64,000 bases of DNA from NVTR01 sp036480115 (GCA_965224795.1 CBDDAE010000001.1:1240001-1304000), one strand, 5' to 3'; positions 8,877-17,073 are shown, numbered from the stretch's first letter. Notes: generated by a model from the letters alone, not told the origin. Numbers and translations are program-made.

Positions 8877-10640
8877 TTATAGATGATCACCTCGTTTTAG
8901 GCTTTCAACCAAACGATTGCGTAAATTAATCAGGGCAGAGTTTCTACCACCCGTGGCCCCCCCGGTTTGCCCACCTGTGGACCGACGTCGACCAGATTTT
9001 CCAGCGAGGTAGACCTCAATTGTGCCGGCTTTTGGCGAAGGTCTGAAACTTGTGAAATCTCTTGAAATACCACCAATTGCTTCTGCCAGGGCACGGGCGC
9101 CTGCGCCGTCTTCAGTGTGGAAAAACCGTACATTTGTTTTACTAATCGAGAACGCAACCCTTTTGGGTGGACCTATATCAAATCCGACTTCCTGAAATGC
9201 TGAAACAACTCCATCCAAAACCTCCTGTTTCAAACCAGCAGGCGCGTGTACCACAAGATTTGTAAAACTGAACAATTCAGATACTGAAGCAGAATAGGGC
9301 TCAGGCGTCTGCGATAGCAGTGCAAAAAGCGGAGGGTAAACTGGCGCTTCAAGACCGCTGATACCCCCACCTAATTTCGGCGGTGCAATAGCACTTGGCA
9401 AGTGAACATTTTCAAGAATGCCCTGATTGGAAATAGATCCCCTACCTACAGGTACAACCGACACCTGAGTTTGCGGCGATTGTAACTGACCAGGGAAAGA
9501 TAGACCTATGTCAGTAATCAGATCACTAAACACGAAAAGACGAGCGCTTTCTGACCGGTTGATTGCAGAAAACACGACATGCGACTGAAAACCAGACAAC
9601 GCATCCGTTTTCGTGCCCAACGCAGAAAGCTCAACGACAGTATCTGTTATCGAATGCGACAGACCATTGGCGCGGGCGAACTCAGATTGTGCCGGTGGCA
9701 ACTCTGCATAATTTGGCACCAACGCACCCAGCAAACTATCTGGCGGAGTCTCTCTAGTCGGTTGCCCTAGGACTACGGATGGATTTTCTGCTCTCAGTGA
9801 TGCTGGAAAACCAGCAAGCACCACCGTTGGCACTGTATTCGTTGGAATTTGTGGAATCTGAGGGCTCACTTCAAGTGCAGGAAAAACCGTCGGACCAGTT
9901 AGGGCGATAGCATCATTGACCACAGATGGGTTTGGTGTGACCGCCGCGGTTGCAGAGTTTTCAGCAGTACCAGAAACTGCAGCAGCTGTTTGCAAACCAA
10001 GTCCTGCATCGGGTTGGCCAGCAACTTCACCACCAAAATATCCGCGCAAAGGTCCATAAAGACCAGCAGCACCTACCAATGCCAACAGAACCAAATATCC
10101 ACCAATCCGGCGTCTCTTTGGTTCCTTTTTTTCTTCATCTTCACCAGTAAGCTGGTCATTGGCCACAATCGGCACAATTGCAGTCGTCGCCGTCAACGCG
10201 GGTTCAAAAATTGGATTGTCTGAAACAGCCCCACCAAAGGCAGCACGAAAGGTTGCCTTCCGACTTCCCGTTTCTTCAATTGAATCTGGGCCGGCTAATT
10301 TACCGTCTTTTACATCGCGCATTGCCAAAACCTGAGAATGCCTGACACGCGCCAATTCCATACGATCATTCAAGTTTGCCGTTTGCAAAACATCGTCAAC
10401 ACTAACCAGAGCACCGGCTATATTTTTAGCGCCCGAGCTTTTCTTGATTTTCTCAGGATCTAAAGGCTCACCAATTTTTGTTTCATAATAACCGGCAGTT
10501 TTCTTCTTGCCGTCTGTTATCTGGTTGGTGGGCTTTACAACGTGGCGTTGCGCACGGGCTTCTTCAAGTCGCTTTTCCCAGTCGTCAGGCAAAGGAACAT
10601 CCAACTGAACGCTGGCTGCCTGTTTAGATTTTCTGGCCAT
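8877..10640 (-). CDS. Single-pass membrane protein with LytR_C-like C-terminal domain
   Basis: 587 residues. The N-terminal ~170 residues are charged and cytoplasmic, with KKEPKRRRIGGY just before one transmembrane helix (YLVLLALVGAAGLYGPLRGYF, about residue 180). A long low-complexity Ala/Pro/Thr/Val periplasmic region follows. The C-terminal domain (NLVVHAPAGLKQEVLDG ... FFHTEDGAGARALAEAIGG ... GTIEVYLAG) resembles LytR_C/SPOR-like domains found at the ends of envelope proteins. This is a pattern-level judgement. It is the first gene of the operon containing the two glycosyltransferases, which suggests an envelope glycan role. The ATG at 10640 is followed by a basic MARKSKQ start. Confidence 0.7.
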   Translation of the reverse strand: MARKSKQAASVQLDVPLPDDWEKRLEEARAQRHVVKPTNQITDGKKKTAGYYETKIGEPLDPEKIKKSSGAKNIAGALVSVDDVLQTANLNDRMELARVRHSQVLAMRDVKDGKLAGPDSIEETGSRKATFRAAFGGAVSDNPIFEPALTATTAIVPIVANDQLTGEDEEKKEPKRRRIGGYLVLLALVGAAGLYGPLRGYFGGEVAGQPDAGLGLQTAAAVSGTAENSATAAVTPNPSVVNDAIALTGPTVFPALEVSPQIPQIPTNTVPTVVLAGFPASLRAENPSVVLGQPTRETPPDSLLGALVPNYAELPPAQSEFARANGLSHSITDTVVELSALGTKTDALSGFQSHVVFSAINRSESARLFVFSDLITDIGLSFPGQLQSPQTQVSVVPVGRGSISNQGILENVHLPSAIAPPKLGGGISGLEAPVYPPLFALLSQTPEPYSASVSELFSFTNLVVHAPAGLKQEVLDGVVSAFQEVGFDIGPPKRVAFSISKTNVRFFHTEDGAGARALAEAIGGISRDFTSFRPSPKAGTIEVYLAGKSGRRRSTGGQTGGATGGRNSALINLRNRLVESLKRGDHL

Positions 10641-10887
10641 TTCTTAGGCGCCCCTATTGGCAACACGGGCCACACTGACCGGCAAGAACCGTTTCAGTAG
10701 CGCATATTTCATTATTTTAACCATATATTACACAACTATCCCATGCGTCTGCAATTGCGACCGAATCAAGCATATCACACAGTGAAGAAAACCGGCATGC
10801 CCTTGCAACTAAAACCCATCACAGAATTGAAATTATTTCAGACTGAGTTTTTCTTCCGAACCCCAAGATTTAGTATCTTGGATGATT
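10641..10887. other. Intergenic, AT-rich, probable promoter of the operon starting at 10640
   Basis: About 250 bp without a convincing gene. An ORF crossing 10838-11173 on the minus strand is a shadow of the HupE-like gene. I see no clear hairpin terminator for the HupE-like gene that ends at 10888. Confidence 0.4.
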
Positions 10888-12069
10888 TTAGGCAATAAAT
10901 ACCCGTTCTACAAACCAATACATGCCAATCAACCCTACAATAATAGAGGCAGGCACCGTTATTCGTTGACGATACCAAGGGCGACGCCCAAACCAGAAGC
11001 CAACGGTCAGGAAACACAGCGCAATCACCGTAAGCTGGCCAATTTCCACGCCAACATTGAACGATATTAAGCCGGCCACAAAATGCGGCTCTGGAAGCTG
11101 TGCTTGGGCTAAAATTCCTGCAAATCCAAGGCCGTGTAAAAGCCCAAAGGCGAAAACCAGAGCGGGGCGCCATTTACTGAGTTTTCGCAGTAAAATATTC
11201 TCAACACTCACATAGACTATGGAAAGCGCGATCAGGGGTTCAACGATTGCAGGCGAAACGGTAACAATCCCCAACACAGCCAAAGCCAATGACAATGTGT
11301 GTGCCAGTGTGAAACTGGTGATCTGGATCAGCAGTGGGTGCAGTCGCGTGCTTAATAAAAACAGGCCGACCACAAACAAAATATGGTCCAACCCCTTTGG
11401 CACAATATGCTCAAATCCAACGACGATAAAGTGCTGAATAACGTGCAATCGACGTTTAAAAGTTTTGCCTTTGAATGGAATGATCGTAACCAGGTTTTCA
11501 ATCGGCACAGACTGACTTGCCACACCATTTTCCATCAGGAATGTGTGGGCAATAGCATCATCTTTATCCAGTACTCGCAACGTTACCGGCCCCAATTCAG
11601 GCGGTAGAGCCAGCGACATCTCAGTAACATTCAAACCCAGTTCAACCGACAGTTTTAGGGTTGTTATCCGGTCTTGCGTCACATCGCCGATACCAGGGAC
11701 ATCAACATCGCGTTCCACCACATCTTTGCGGGATTTATCAGTGTCCGCAACAATTTGTCCCATAAAATCAGATAGATGTTCGCTGAATTCATTTTGCAAT
11801 GCACGAGACCGCAATTGACGTAAATGCTGAATTTGCGCGGCCAGGGCCGCTGGATCAGCATTCTCACCCAACTGGGCTTTGGCAAGAATTTCTTCCAGAT
11901 TTACATCTATTTCAAAGGAAATATAGCCTTGCGCGTGGGCGTTTGCAGAGGTTGGCGCAAATATGACTATTACAAGCCACAGCGCGAAAGCCAAAACATT
12001 ACTTACGAAGGGTTTACTTGGCAAAACAACGCTCCAACAATCCAAAACCGTGATGCCCCCAACAAACAC
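10888..12069 (-). CDS. HupE/UreJ-like multi-pass membrane protein
   Basis: 393 residues. A signal-like hydrophobic segment (NVLAFALWLVIVIFAPTSANAHA) precedes an extracytoplasmic domain of about 170 residues. The C-terminal half has about six membrane helices with family motifs GFEHIVPKGLDHILFVVGLFLL, SFTLAHTLSLALA and FAFGLLHGLGFAGIL. The His-rich pattern GxxHxxxGxDHxLF is diagnostic of HupE/UreJ_2 (PF13795-type) proteins, thought to act in metal (Ni/Co) handling. No hydrogenase or urease genes are nearby, so the substrate is open. It is the last chromosomal gene before the integrated element. Confidence 0.8.
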   Translation of the reverse strand: MFVGGITVLDCWSVVLPSKPFVSNVLAFALWLVIVIFAPTSANAHAQGYISFEIDVNLEEILAKAQLGENADPAALAAQIQHLRQLRSRALQNEFSEHLSDFMGQIVADTDKSRKDVVERDVDVPGIGDVTQDRITTLKLSVELGLNVTEMSLALPPELGPVTLRVLDKDDAIAHTFLMENGVASQSVPIENLVTIIPFKGKTFKRRLHVIQHFIVVGFEHIVPKGLDHILFVVGLFLLSTRLHPLLIQITSFTLAHTLSLALAVLGIVTVSPAIVEPLIALSIVYVSVENILLRKLSKWRPALVFAFGLLHGLGFAGILAQAQLPEPHFVAGLISFNVGVEIGQLTVIALCFLTVGFWFGRRPWYRQRITVPASIIVGLIGMYWFVERVFIA

Positions 12070-12261
12070 ATAGGATATTTTACAGGTACTAAACAGAGTC
12101 TTTCGCGGGCTCAGTAGCAGGCAAATCCGCTTGTGAACACCGCTTTAGACGGAAAAATTCAATTAATTGCATTCGAGTTACACTTTTAAAAACTGTGTTT
12201 TCAATAGGTTACACAATTTCTGTTTTGGCAGAAGATTATCATTCATGGGGGAAATATTGGT

Positions 12262-12358
12262 GCCATATTGTATCTATTTGTTTTTATGCATAATATTTGG
12301 ATTATTCCAGAATATGTGAAAGAAACTGTGTAAATTTTTCCATCAACTTACCCTCTGC
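12262..12358. repeat. 97-bp direct repeat, copy 1 (outside the element)
   Basis: Begins GCCATATTGTATC and ends TTACCCTCTGC. It is identical, as far as I can read, to 12405-12501. The AT-rich repeat lies immediately left of the tRNA-fMet fragment that marks attL. Confidence 0.9.
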
Positions 12359-12396
12359 GGGGGTAGGATTTGAACCTACGACCTTCAGGTTATGAG
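12356..12396. other. attL: 41-bp copy of the 3' part of tRNA-fMet
   Basis: These 41 bp are identical to 46998-47038 inside the complete tRNA-fMet gene. They cover the T-arm, variable loop and anticodon arm up to the anticodon, then the match stops. With an integrase gene next to the intact tRNA, this is the expected distal attachment site of an integrated element. Confidence 0.9.
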
Positions 12397-12404
12397 ACGG
12401 ATGC

Positions 12405-12501
12405 GCCATATTGTATCTATTTGTTTTTATGCATAATATTTGGATTATTCCAGAATATGTGAAAGAAACTGTGTAAATTTTTCCATCAACTTACCCTCTG
12501 C
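12405..12501. repeat. 97-bp direct repeat, copy 2 (inside the element)
   Basis: Second copy of 12262-12358. The two copies are offset by 143 bp and flank the tRNA fragment, so the local structure is a 143-bp unit followed by a 97-bp partial copy. Confidence 0.9.
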
Positions 12502-12866
12502 TTTTGAGAAATTTTATTGTTCTTAATCAACGCGTTACGCTGCAAAAATGTCTATTCTCTCCGTATTGAGCCTAATTTAGGCAAAAACACCCAGAATCGC
12601 GCGCTCTAAAATCGGCAATTTGTCGTCTAGTTCGCCGCTGCCCCATGACCTCGTCAATCCGAGCGGTCCGCTTCGCATTTGGGATTTTTTGCGACGGCAA
12701 GAAATATACGAATGCGTCCAACAATCATACTTCATGGTGACAAAATCTTGCCAAAACTGCGAGAACTTCGACGGAGGGTATTGTCCGCAGAGCGGGCTTT
12801 GTTGAGAGAAGCAGTTAAGGTCGGGAAAGAGCCGAAAGTTACACATGCTGTGAGCTGATCCGTCGT

Positions 12867-13004
12867 CATGGCATCGCGCGCCGCAACGGCCATCGTCGAT
12901 AAGGCGTCGCGATCAAAACCAAGCATAGTGACTTCGTGGGCAACGATCAGATGGTTGTCCGCCTCGAAAGCCGTTTGAACGCAATAGCCAACGATGCCTG
13001 ACGC
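12867..13004 (-). pseudogene. Remnant of IS1182-like transposase
   Basis: The minus-strand translation contains ASGIVGYCVQTAFEADNHLI followed by VAHEVT and GFDRDALSTMAVAARDAM. This closely follows the central region of IS1182-family transposases (VGYNVQ-A-D-HLIVAHEVTN-G-DR-QL). Only about 46 residues are preserved. There is no start codon, no catalytic N- or C-terminal part, and no terminal repeats that I can find. The surrounding 12502-13020 otherwise holds no credible gene. Confidence 0.7.
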
Positions 13005-13025
13005 ACAAAAGAACTCTCTGAAAAT

Positions 13026-13054
13026 TTGTACTTTACTGAAATATAGTATATATT
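13026..13054 (+). promoter_or_regulatory. Predicted sigma70 promoter of parDE
   Basis: TTGTAC (13026-13031), 17-bp spacer, TATATT (13049-13054). Predicted transcription start is about 25 bp before the parD ATG. Confidence 0.55.
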
Positions 13055-13086
13055 GGTAATTAGGCGGTTTGATGGAAGGCACAGGC

Positions 13087-13323
13087 ATGGCAAAGACAAC
13101 AAGCATTTCCCTTGGGGATCACTTCACAGGCTTCATTGAAACACAGGTTGAATCCGGACGGTTTGGATCGGCGAGCGAAGTCGTCAGGGCAGGGCTGCGG
13201 TCACTGGAAGAGCAAGCGACCAGGCACCAGGCCTTGCAAAAGGCAATTACGGACGGATTGAACAGTGGTGTGGCCGAAGGTTTCAGCATGGGCGCGTTGC
13301 AGCGGGAAATGGACAACGAATAG
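13087..13323 (+). CDS. parD: ParD-like antitoxin
   Basis: 78-residue ribbon-helix-helix antitoxin, first gene of a two-gene toxin-antitoxin pair. The N-terminus MAKTTSISLGDHFTGFIETQ with ESGRFGSASEVVRAGLRSLEEQ is the classical ParD/CC2985 pattern (SxSEVVRxGLRxLE). The acidic C-terminus would bind and block the toxin. An upstream ATG at 13069 is possible, but MAKTTS matches the family start. Its stop TAG overlaps the GTG start of the toxin gene by one base, so the two are coupled. Confidence 0.88.
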   Translation: MAKTTSISLGDHFTGFIETQVESGRFGSASEVVRAGLRSLEEQATRHQALQKAITDGLNSGVAEGFSMGALQREMDNE

Positions 13324-13619
13324 TGTCCGGTTTCACGGTCAGTAGGGCCGCAAATACCGATATTCGCGGCATCGCCAAATATACACAGGACACGTGGGGC
13401 GGGGATCAGCGACGGCGATACCTAGACGGGCTGAACGAAAAGTTTAAGGCCCTGGCCGTGATGCCGGAAATGGCGGTCGAGCGGCTAGATTTTCAACCAC
13501 CGGTGCGCATTCATCACTATGAGAAGCACCTGATCATTTATGTGATCACAGACAAAGGAATTCTGATTGTGCGGGTTTTGCATCAGAGCCAGGATGTGCC
13601 TGCGCAGCTTTCGGATTGA
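13323..13619 (+). CDS. parE: ParE/RelE-superfamily toxin
   Basis: 98-residue toxin partner of the preceding ParD. The core RAANTDIRGIAKYTQDTWGGDQRRRYLDGLNEKFKALA and the C-terminal HHYEKHLIIYVITDKGILIVRVLHQSQDVPAQL follow the ParE family, whose members poison DNA gyrase. It starts with GTG directly at the antitoxin stop. Role inferred: addiction module stabilising the element. Confidence 0.88.
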   Translation: MSGFTVSRAANTDIRGIAKYTQDTWGGDQRRRYLDGLNEKFKALAVMPEMAVERLDFQPPVRIHHYEKHLIIYVITDKGILIVRVLHQSQDVPAQLSD

Positions 13620-13813
13620 TTGGGACAAAGTCCCTCTCGGTTCATTGTTTCACCCTACAGTGTCGATTTAGTTGAGAAACGCTATGGCGTATGCGTTTCC
13701 TGCTTGGCGTCATCGCAAGGTTGTTCGCTGAATAACGCTAAGGATGAACAAATGCTGCAGGGCACTTCTCTACAATGCCCGACACCAATGCCTGAGAAAA
13801 AAGAAGTTTATGC

Positions 13814-13842
13814 TTGCATAATATGATAGCACTTACTATATA
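13814..13842 (+). promoter_or_regulatory. Predicted sigma70 promoter of hicAB
   Basis: TTGCAT (13814-13819), exact 17-bp spacer, TATATA (13837-13842). The hicA ATG is only 5 bp beyond the -10 box, so the transcript may be leaderless. Confidence 0.5.
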
Positions 13843-13847
13843 ACCTG

Positions 13848-14102
13848 ATGAACCGCAAACACCGCAAGACTCTGGCCGTTGTCTTTAAAGACCCGGTGTC
13901 AGGAACAATTGAATGGTCAGCGGTCGAACGGTTGCTTGTCGCCAGTGGCACACGGGTAATCGAAGGGCGTGGATCACGGGTGCGGTTCGAGAAGGATGGC
14001 GAGGTCGAGACGTTTCACCGCCCGCACCCCGCCAAGGAAGCCAAACGCTATCAAGTGCGTGCTGCCCGCGCGTTTCTGGAACGGATCGGAGTAACGCCAT
14101 GA
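13848..14102 (+). CDS. hicA: HicA-like mRNA interferase toxin
   Basis: 84 residues. Features of the HicA (YcfA) dsRBD-like fold: GTIEWSAVERLLVASGTRVIEGRGSRVRF, then the conserved His in ETFHRPHPAKEAKRYQVRAARAFLERIGV. The FHRPHP segment carries the catalytic-type His. HicA cleaves mRNA and is neutralised by the product of the next gene, which overlaps by ATGA. The order toxin then antitoxin is normal for hicAB. Confidence 0.85.
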   Translation: MNRKHRKTLAVVFKDPVSGTIEWSAVERLLVASGTRVIEGRGSRVRFEKDGEVETFHRPHPAKEAKRYQVRAARAFLERIGVTP

Positions 14103-14431
14103 CCAATTCTATGAGCTACAAGGGCTATTCGGCCCGCATCGAATATGACGACGACGATGGAATCTTCGCAGGACGCATCGCCGGTATCCGCGATGGTGTT
14201 GGCTTTCATGCGGACACCGTAGAGGCTTTGCGAGACGCCTTTCACGAGGCGGTTGAAGACTACATCGAAACCTGCGCCAAGATCGGCAAAGAACCTCAAA
14301 AAGCCTTCTCTGGCCAAGTCATGTTCCGTGTCGATCCAGAGGTTCACCGCAAGGCCGCCCTTGCAGCGGAGATTTCAGGTAAGAGTTTGAACCAATGGGC
14401 CGAGGAGGTTCTGGATAGGGCCGCAGGATAA
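14099..14431 (+). CDS. hicB: HicB-like antitoxin
   Basis: 110 residues. The N-terminal degraded-RNase-H-like domain MSYKGYSARIEYDDDDGIFAGRIAGIRDGVGFHADTVEALRDAFHEAVEDYIETC is typical HicB. It is followed by an RHH DNA-binding C-terminus with VDPEVHRKAALAAEISGKSLNQWAEEVLDRA. The ATG at 14099 overlaps the hicA stop. A longer upstream frame (from 13913) only shadows hicA. Confidence 0.88.
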   Translation: MTNSMSYKGYSARIEYDDDDGIFAGRIAGIRDGVGFHADTVEALRDAFHEAVEDYIETCAKIGKEPQKAFSGQVMFRVDPEVHRKAALAAEISGKSLNQWAEEVLDRAAG

Positions 14432-14436
14432 GGTCT

Positions 14437-14512
14437 ATGCCCGCCGCACGGTCCGTTCACTGACCTTGAACAGGCGTGCAATTTCCGGAACCGCTCTGTG
14501 CTCCTGCCCGCT
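14437..14512 (-). pseudogene. Serine-resolvase HTH remnant
   Basis: The minus strand reads EHRAVPEIARLFKVSERTVRRA, the C-terminal helix-turn-helix of a Hin/Tn3-type serine recombinase. No catalytic domain remains upstream of it. A second, longer resolvase remnant lies at 43736-44170 near the other end of the element. Confidence 0.6.
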
Positions 14513-14534
14513 TCCCCATCAATCATATCAGACT

Positions 14535-14586
14535 GTGACAAAAAACCTGCCAAAACCGCAAATGTTTTGCCGGGGGTTTTTGTCAC
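14535..14586. repeat. Long imperfect inverted repeat
   Basis: Arms beginning GTGACAAAAAACC and ending GGTTTTTGTCAC pair over about 22 bp with a 7-base loop. It may be a recombination (res-like) site or a transcription end. It lies just beyond the resolvase HTH remnant and 200 bp after hicB. Confidence 0.55.
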
Positions 14587-14631
14587 GGCTAAACCGTTGA
14601 TCTGGCGTGGAGTGGTGCGAACCGGCAAAAT

Positions 14632-14662
14632 CGACCGTTTTTGGCGCATCGGTTATGGCAGG
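14632..14662. repeat. 31-bp diverged direct repeat, copy 1
   Basis: Matches 16690-16720 at about 26 of 31 positions (CGACCGTTTTTGGCGC... against CGGCCGTTTTTGACAC...). The copies bracket the pentapeptide-protein gene and higBA. Confidence 0.5.
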
Positions 14663-14799
14663 AGGTTATTGGCAGAAGCCACCGCCGTCATTCAGGTGAC
14701 GAGTGCACTCGAATATCCAAGTTTCTGTTTCCCTTTACGGCTAAACCAATCTGAGGTCTATTCACCTTGATGTATAATGCACTGGGTGGTGGTTCTTAG

Positions 14800-15936
14800 A
14801 TGGCTAACCAAAATCACGTTGAAGAGTTCAGCAAGGGTTCAGCGTCGTGGAACTCTTGGCGTCAAGCACAGGGCCAGAAAGAAACACCCGATCTCTCAGG
14901 AGCAGAGTTGGTTTGGAAAATTGACTTCGCCTCTGGAAGCGGCGGTAAGGTTCCTTACGATCTGAGCGACGCAACGATTTCAGATCAGGTGGTATCAGTT
15001 GACATATCTGGCACCAATTTTTTCTCTGCAAAACTGAACAATATTGAGTTCAAGAACGATATCGAAGATTCTGACTTTCGACGAAGCAACCTTACAGATG
15101 TGACATTCACGGACTTGTCGGTCACTAATTCGCCCTTCAACTCGGCCGTGGTAAGAAAGTGTAATTTCGAGGCAGTGAAGTTTTCAACGTCCAATGACGC
15201 ACGTAAAGAAACGAGTTTCGAGAACGCCAGGCTCATAGAGACAACTTTTTCGGAGGCACTCCTGAAGGGCGTTTCGCTCAGGCGTGCCAGTTTTGTTAGA
15301 TGCGACCTAGGCGACACCCAGGACATCGAGTTCGACGAAACCCACTTGGCAGACTCCTACTTCGCTTCGTTTCCAATCGATAGCTGGTCTGTGCTGCGCA
15401 GACATTACACCGGAGCGAACATGCTGTTCGTTTTGGCATTTTCCTTGTTGTTCTTTCTTCCTATGCCCTTCGAAGCGTTGCTTTTGGCAATAGAGAATAG
15501 AGCGAGCCTCTCGATGGTTTCTAATGTTCCTGGGGGACCGTCCCTCTCTGTCAATGAAGAATCTTGTTTGCGTGGAGCGAAGGCATCTGTTGATGGGTGC
15601 TACCGTGCGTATCAAGTCCTGCTTGGATGGCATGATAACTGGTTTGTTTTTGTCTCCAGCATTTTGCTCCTATTTTTCAACATGCTTCGTGTCTTGTTAA
15701 CTTGGCTTGTAGCGCCAATGAGGGACGAGGAACTGCGAACCGGTATTACACCAAGGGCCTACCCGCAGCCCGCAAGGCCAGAGGACAACTTCTTTACTCG
15801 TTTTCAAGAGTTTAAGAGGAGTTTCCAGTGGGTTTATCCACTGCATAAGCTCCAGTTTTGGCTTATGTTCGTAGCTCTGCCTATTGGACTGCTAAGCTTT
15901 GCAATTAAATTGTTTGAAATCATATGGGTAGAGTAA
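14800..15936 (+). CDS. Pentapeptide-repeat-like protein with C-terminal membrane helices
   Basis: 378 residues. Residues about 60-190 show irregular pentapeptide repeats (FFSAKLNNIEF, DSDFRRSNLTDVTF, SFENARLIETTFSEALL, SLRRASFVRCDL), which form a right-handed beta-helix. Three hydrophobic helices follow: MLFVLAFSLLFFLPMPFEALLL (about 208), WFVFVSSILLLFFNMLRVLLTWLV (about 285) and FWLMFVALPIGLLSFAIKLF (about 352). Pentapeptide proteins with membrane tails are known as possible ion-channel or defence effectors, but no function can be assigned here. It sits between hicAB and higBA on the mobile element. Confidence 0.75.
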   Translation: MANQNHVEEFSKGSASWNSWRQAQGQKETPDLSGAELVWKIDFASGSGGKVPYDLSDATISDQVVSVDISGTNFFSAKLNNIEFKNDIEDSDFRRSNLTDVTFTDLSVTNSPFNSAVVRKCNFEAVKFSTSNDARKETSFENARLIETTFSEALLKGVSLRRASFVRCDLGDTQDIEFDETHLADSYFASFPIDSWSVLRRHYTGANMLFVLAFSLLFFLPMPFEALLLAIENRASLSMVSNVPGGPSLSVNEESCLRGAKASVDGCYRAYQVLLGWHDNWFVFVSSILLLFFNMLRVLLTWLVAPMRDEELRTGITPRAYPQPARPEDNFFTRFQEFKRSFQWVYPLHKLQFWLMFVALPIGLLSFAIKLFEIIWVE

Positions 15937-15982
15937 TATGTCAACTTTTACTTGACATTACGTCTCTTGAAAGAGTACAACT

Positions 15983-16258
15983 ATGACACTATCTCAATCG
16001 CAGTTCGCTAATGATAATCTCAATGACTTATACCGCAATGGAGCGCCTAGAGATGCTAATCCAATCGCCAAAAACCAACAAAGGCGCATCGTACGCCTGC
16101 TTGATGCGCTTGCCTCATCGAGCCAGCCGGAAGACCTCAATGTGCCTGGCTTTGGGTTCGAGAAAGTGGGGACGACTTACCTACTGAAAGTCGGTAAAAA
16201 CAACAGCATTTCGTTCAAGTGGCAAAGAACGAACCCGTTAGATATCAGCTACAACTAG
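15983..16258 (+). CDS. higB: HigB/RelE-like toxin
   Basis: 91 residues. The pattern LNDLYRNGAPRDANPIAKNQQRRIVRLLDALASSSQPEDLNVPGFGFEKV, then YLLKVGKNNSISFKWQRTNPLDISYN, follows HigB-type ribosome-dependent mRNA interferases (FK.W....D..Y ending). The typical higB-then-higA order is kept. A GAAAGAG ribosome-binding site precedes the ATG, and a TTGACA at 15952-15957 may be the -35 box, although no good -10 fits at standard spacing. Confidence 0.82.
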   Translation: MTLSQSQFANDNLNDLYRNGAPRDANPIAKNQQRRIVRLLDALASSSQPEDLNVPGFGFEKVGTTYLLKVGKNNSISFKWQRTNPLDISYN

Positions 16259-16280
16259 AAAAACTGAGGCAGTTAGAATT

Positions 16281-16604
16281 ATGGAACTCACACGTCGACC
16301 AACACATCCAGGGGAAATCCTGAAAGAAGATGTTTTGCCAAGCATCGGCATCTCCGGTGCAAAACTTGGCAGAATTCTTGGGATTTCTCGTCAGCAAATG
16401 GGTAAGATCTTGAAAGGTGAAGCCCGTATCACTTCTGACCTAGCGGTTAAGCTCGGAGCATTTCTGGGCAACGATCCCGAGTTTTGGCTAAAACTACAGG
16501 CCGCAGTAAATGTTTGGGAGGATAGTCAAGCGCTTCAAAAATCTGGCGAGCTCCAAAAAATTAGGGAGACCCGAGCAAACCTGCTGCAAGCGGTTGGGGT
16601 GTGA
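16281..16604 (+). CDS. higA: HigA-like antitoxin (XRE/VapI family HTH)
   Basis: 107 residues. It opens RRPTHPGEILKEDVLPSIGISGAKLGRILGISRQQMGKILKGEARIT, the HigA signature (PTHPGExLxEDxL) with a helix-turn-helix. It continues DLAVKLGAFLGNDPEFWLKLQAAVNVWE, also strongly conserved in the family. It would bind HigB and repress the operon. It starts 22 bp after higB. Confidence 0.9.
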   Translation: MELTRRPTHPGEILKEDVLPSIGISGAKLGRILGISRQQMGKILKGEARITSDLAVKLGAFLGNDPEFWLKLQAAVNVWEDSQALQKSGELQKIRETRANLLQAVGV

Positions 16605-16689
16605 CGAGCTATCCTATAGGCTTCGATTTTGAAGGGAGCGGGAGTCTATAATCTGGCCAAAACCCATACGTTTCTGTCACTGACGAAAA

Positions 16690-16720
16690 CGGCCGTTTTT
16701 GACACATGGGTTGTGGCAGG
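16690..16720. repeat. 31-bp diverged direct repeat, copy 2
   Basis: Partner of 14632-14662, same orientation, five mismatches. It starts 86 bp after the higA stop. Confidence 0.5.
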
Positions 16721-17001
16721 GGATTTATGTCCGGTTTGCGTGTGTGAGTTCAACGGGTGGTCGCAAATGCTCTTGTGGCGAAAACCCAGTTCTGGCGTGT
16801 GCATTAAATACAGTTGCTAGATTTGTAGACACCTTCTTTCCTAATAGTGAGGCAAAGAGGCCAACATAGGAAAGCGTAATTACGGCGACGATTCCAAGCG
16901 CAGTGTGAATTTCCGGGGTTACCAACTAAGTCGTGGAACTTAGCCTAAAGGTCTTTAGCTTTCGCTTGGACATGCACCAATAGACCCCGGAAACACAAAT
17001 T

Positions 17002-17022
17002 GGGCGATGCTAACCATCGCCC
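17002..17022 (+). terminator. Stem-loop, possible terminator
   Basis: GGGCGATG, 5-base loop, CATCGCCC, followed by a T-rich stretch (GTTTATCATTTT) on the plus strand. Confidence 0.5.
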
Positions 17023-17073
17023 GTTTATCATTTTGTAAACACTCTACTGAGCATTAGCCCTTTCTTTTTAACA

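Noticed and set aside
13620..13826. 68-residue frame after parE
   Set aside because: TTG start, no ribosome-binding site, no family pattern; it only bridges two TA operons.
16629..16925. Small frames on both strands, one with a hydrophobic start
   Set aside because: Overlap the 31-bp repeat, lack ribosome-binding sites and similarity.
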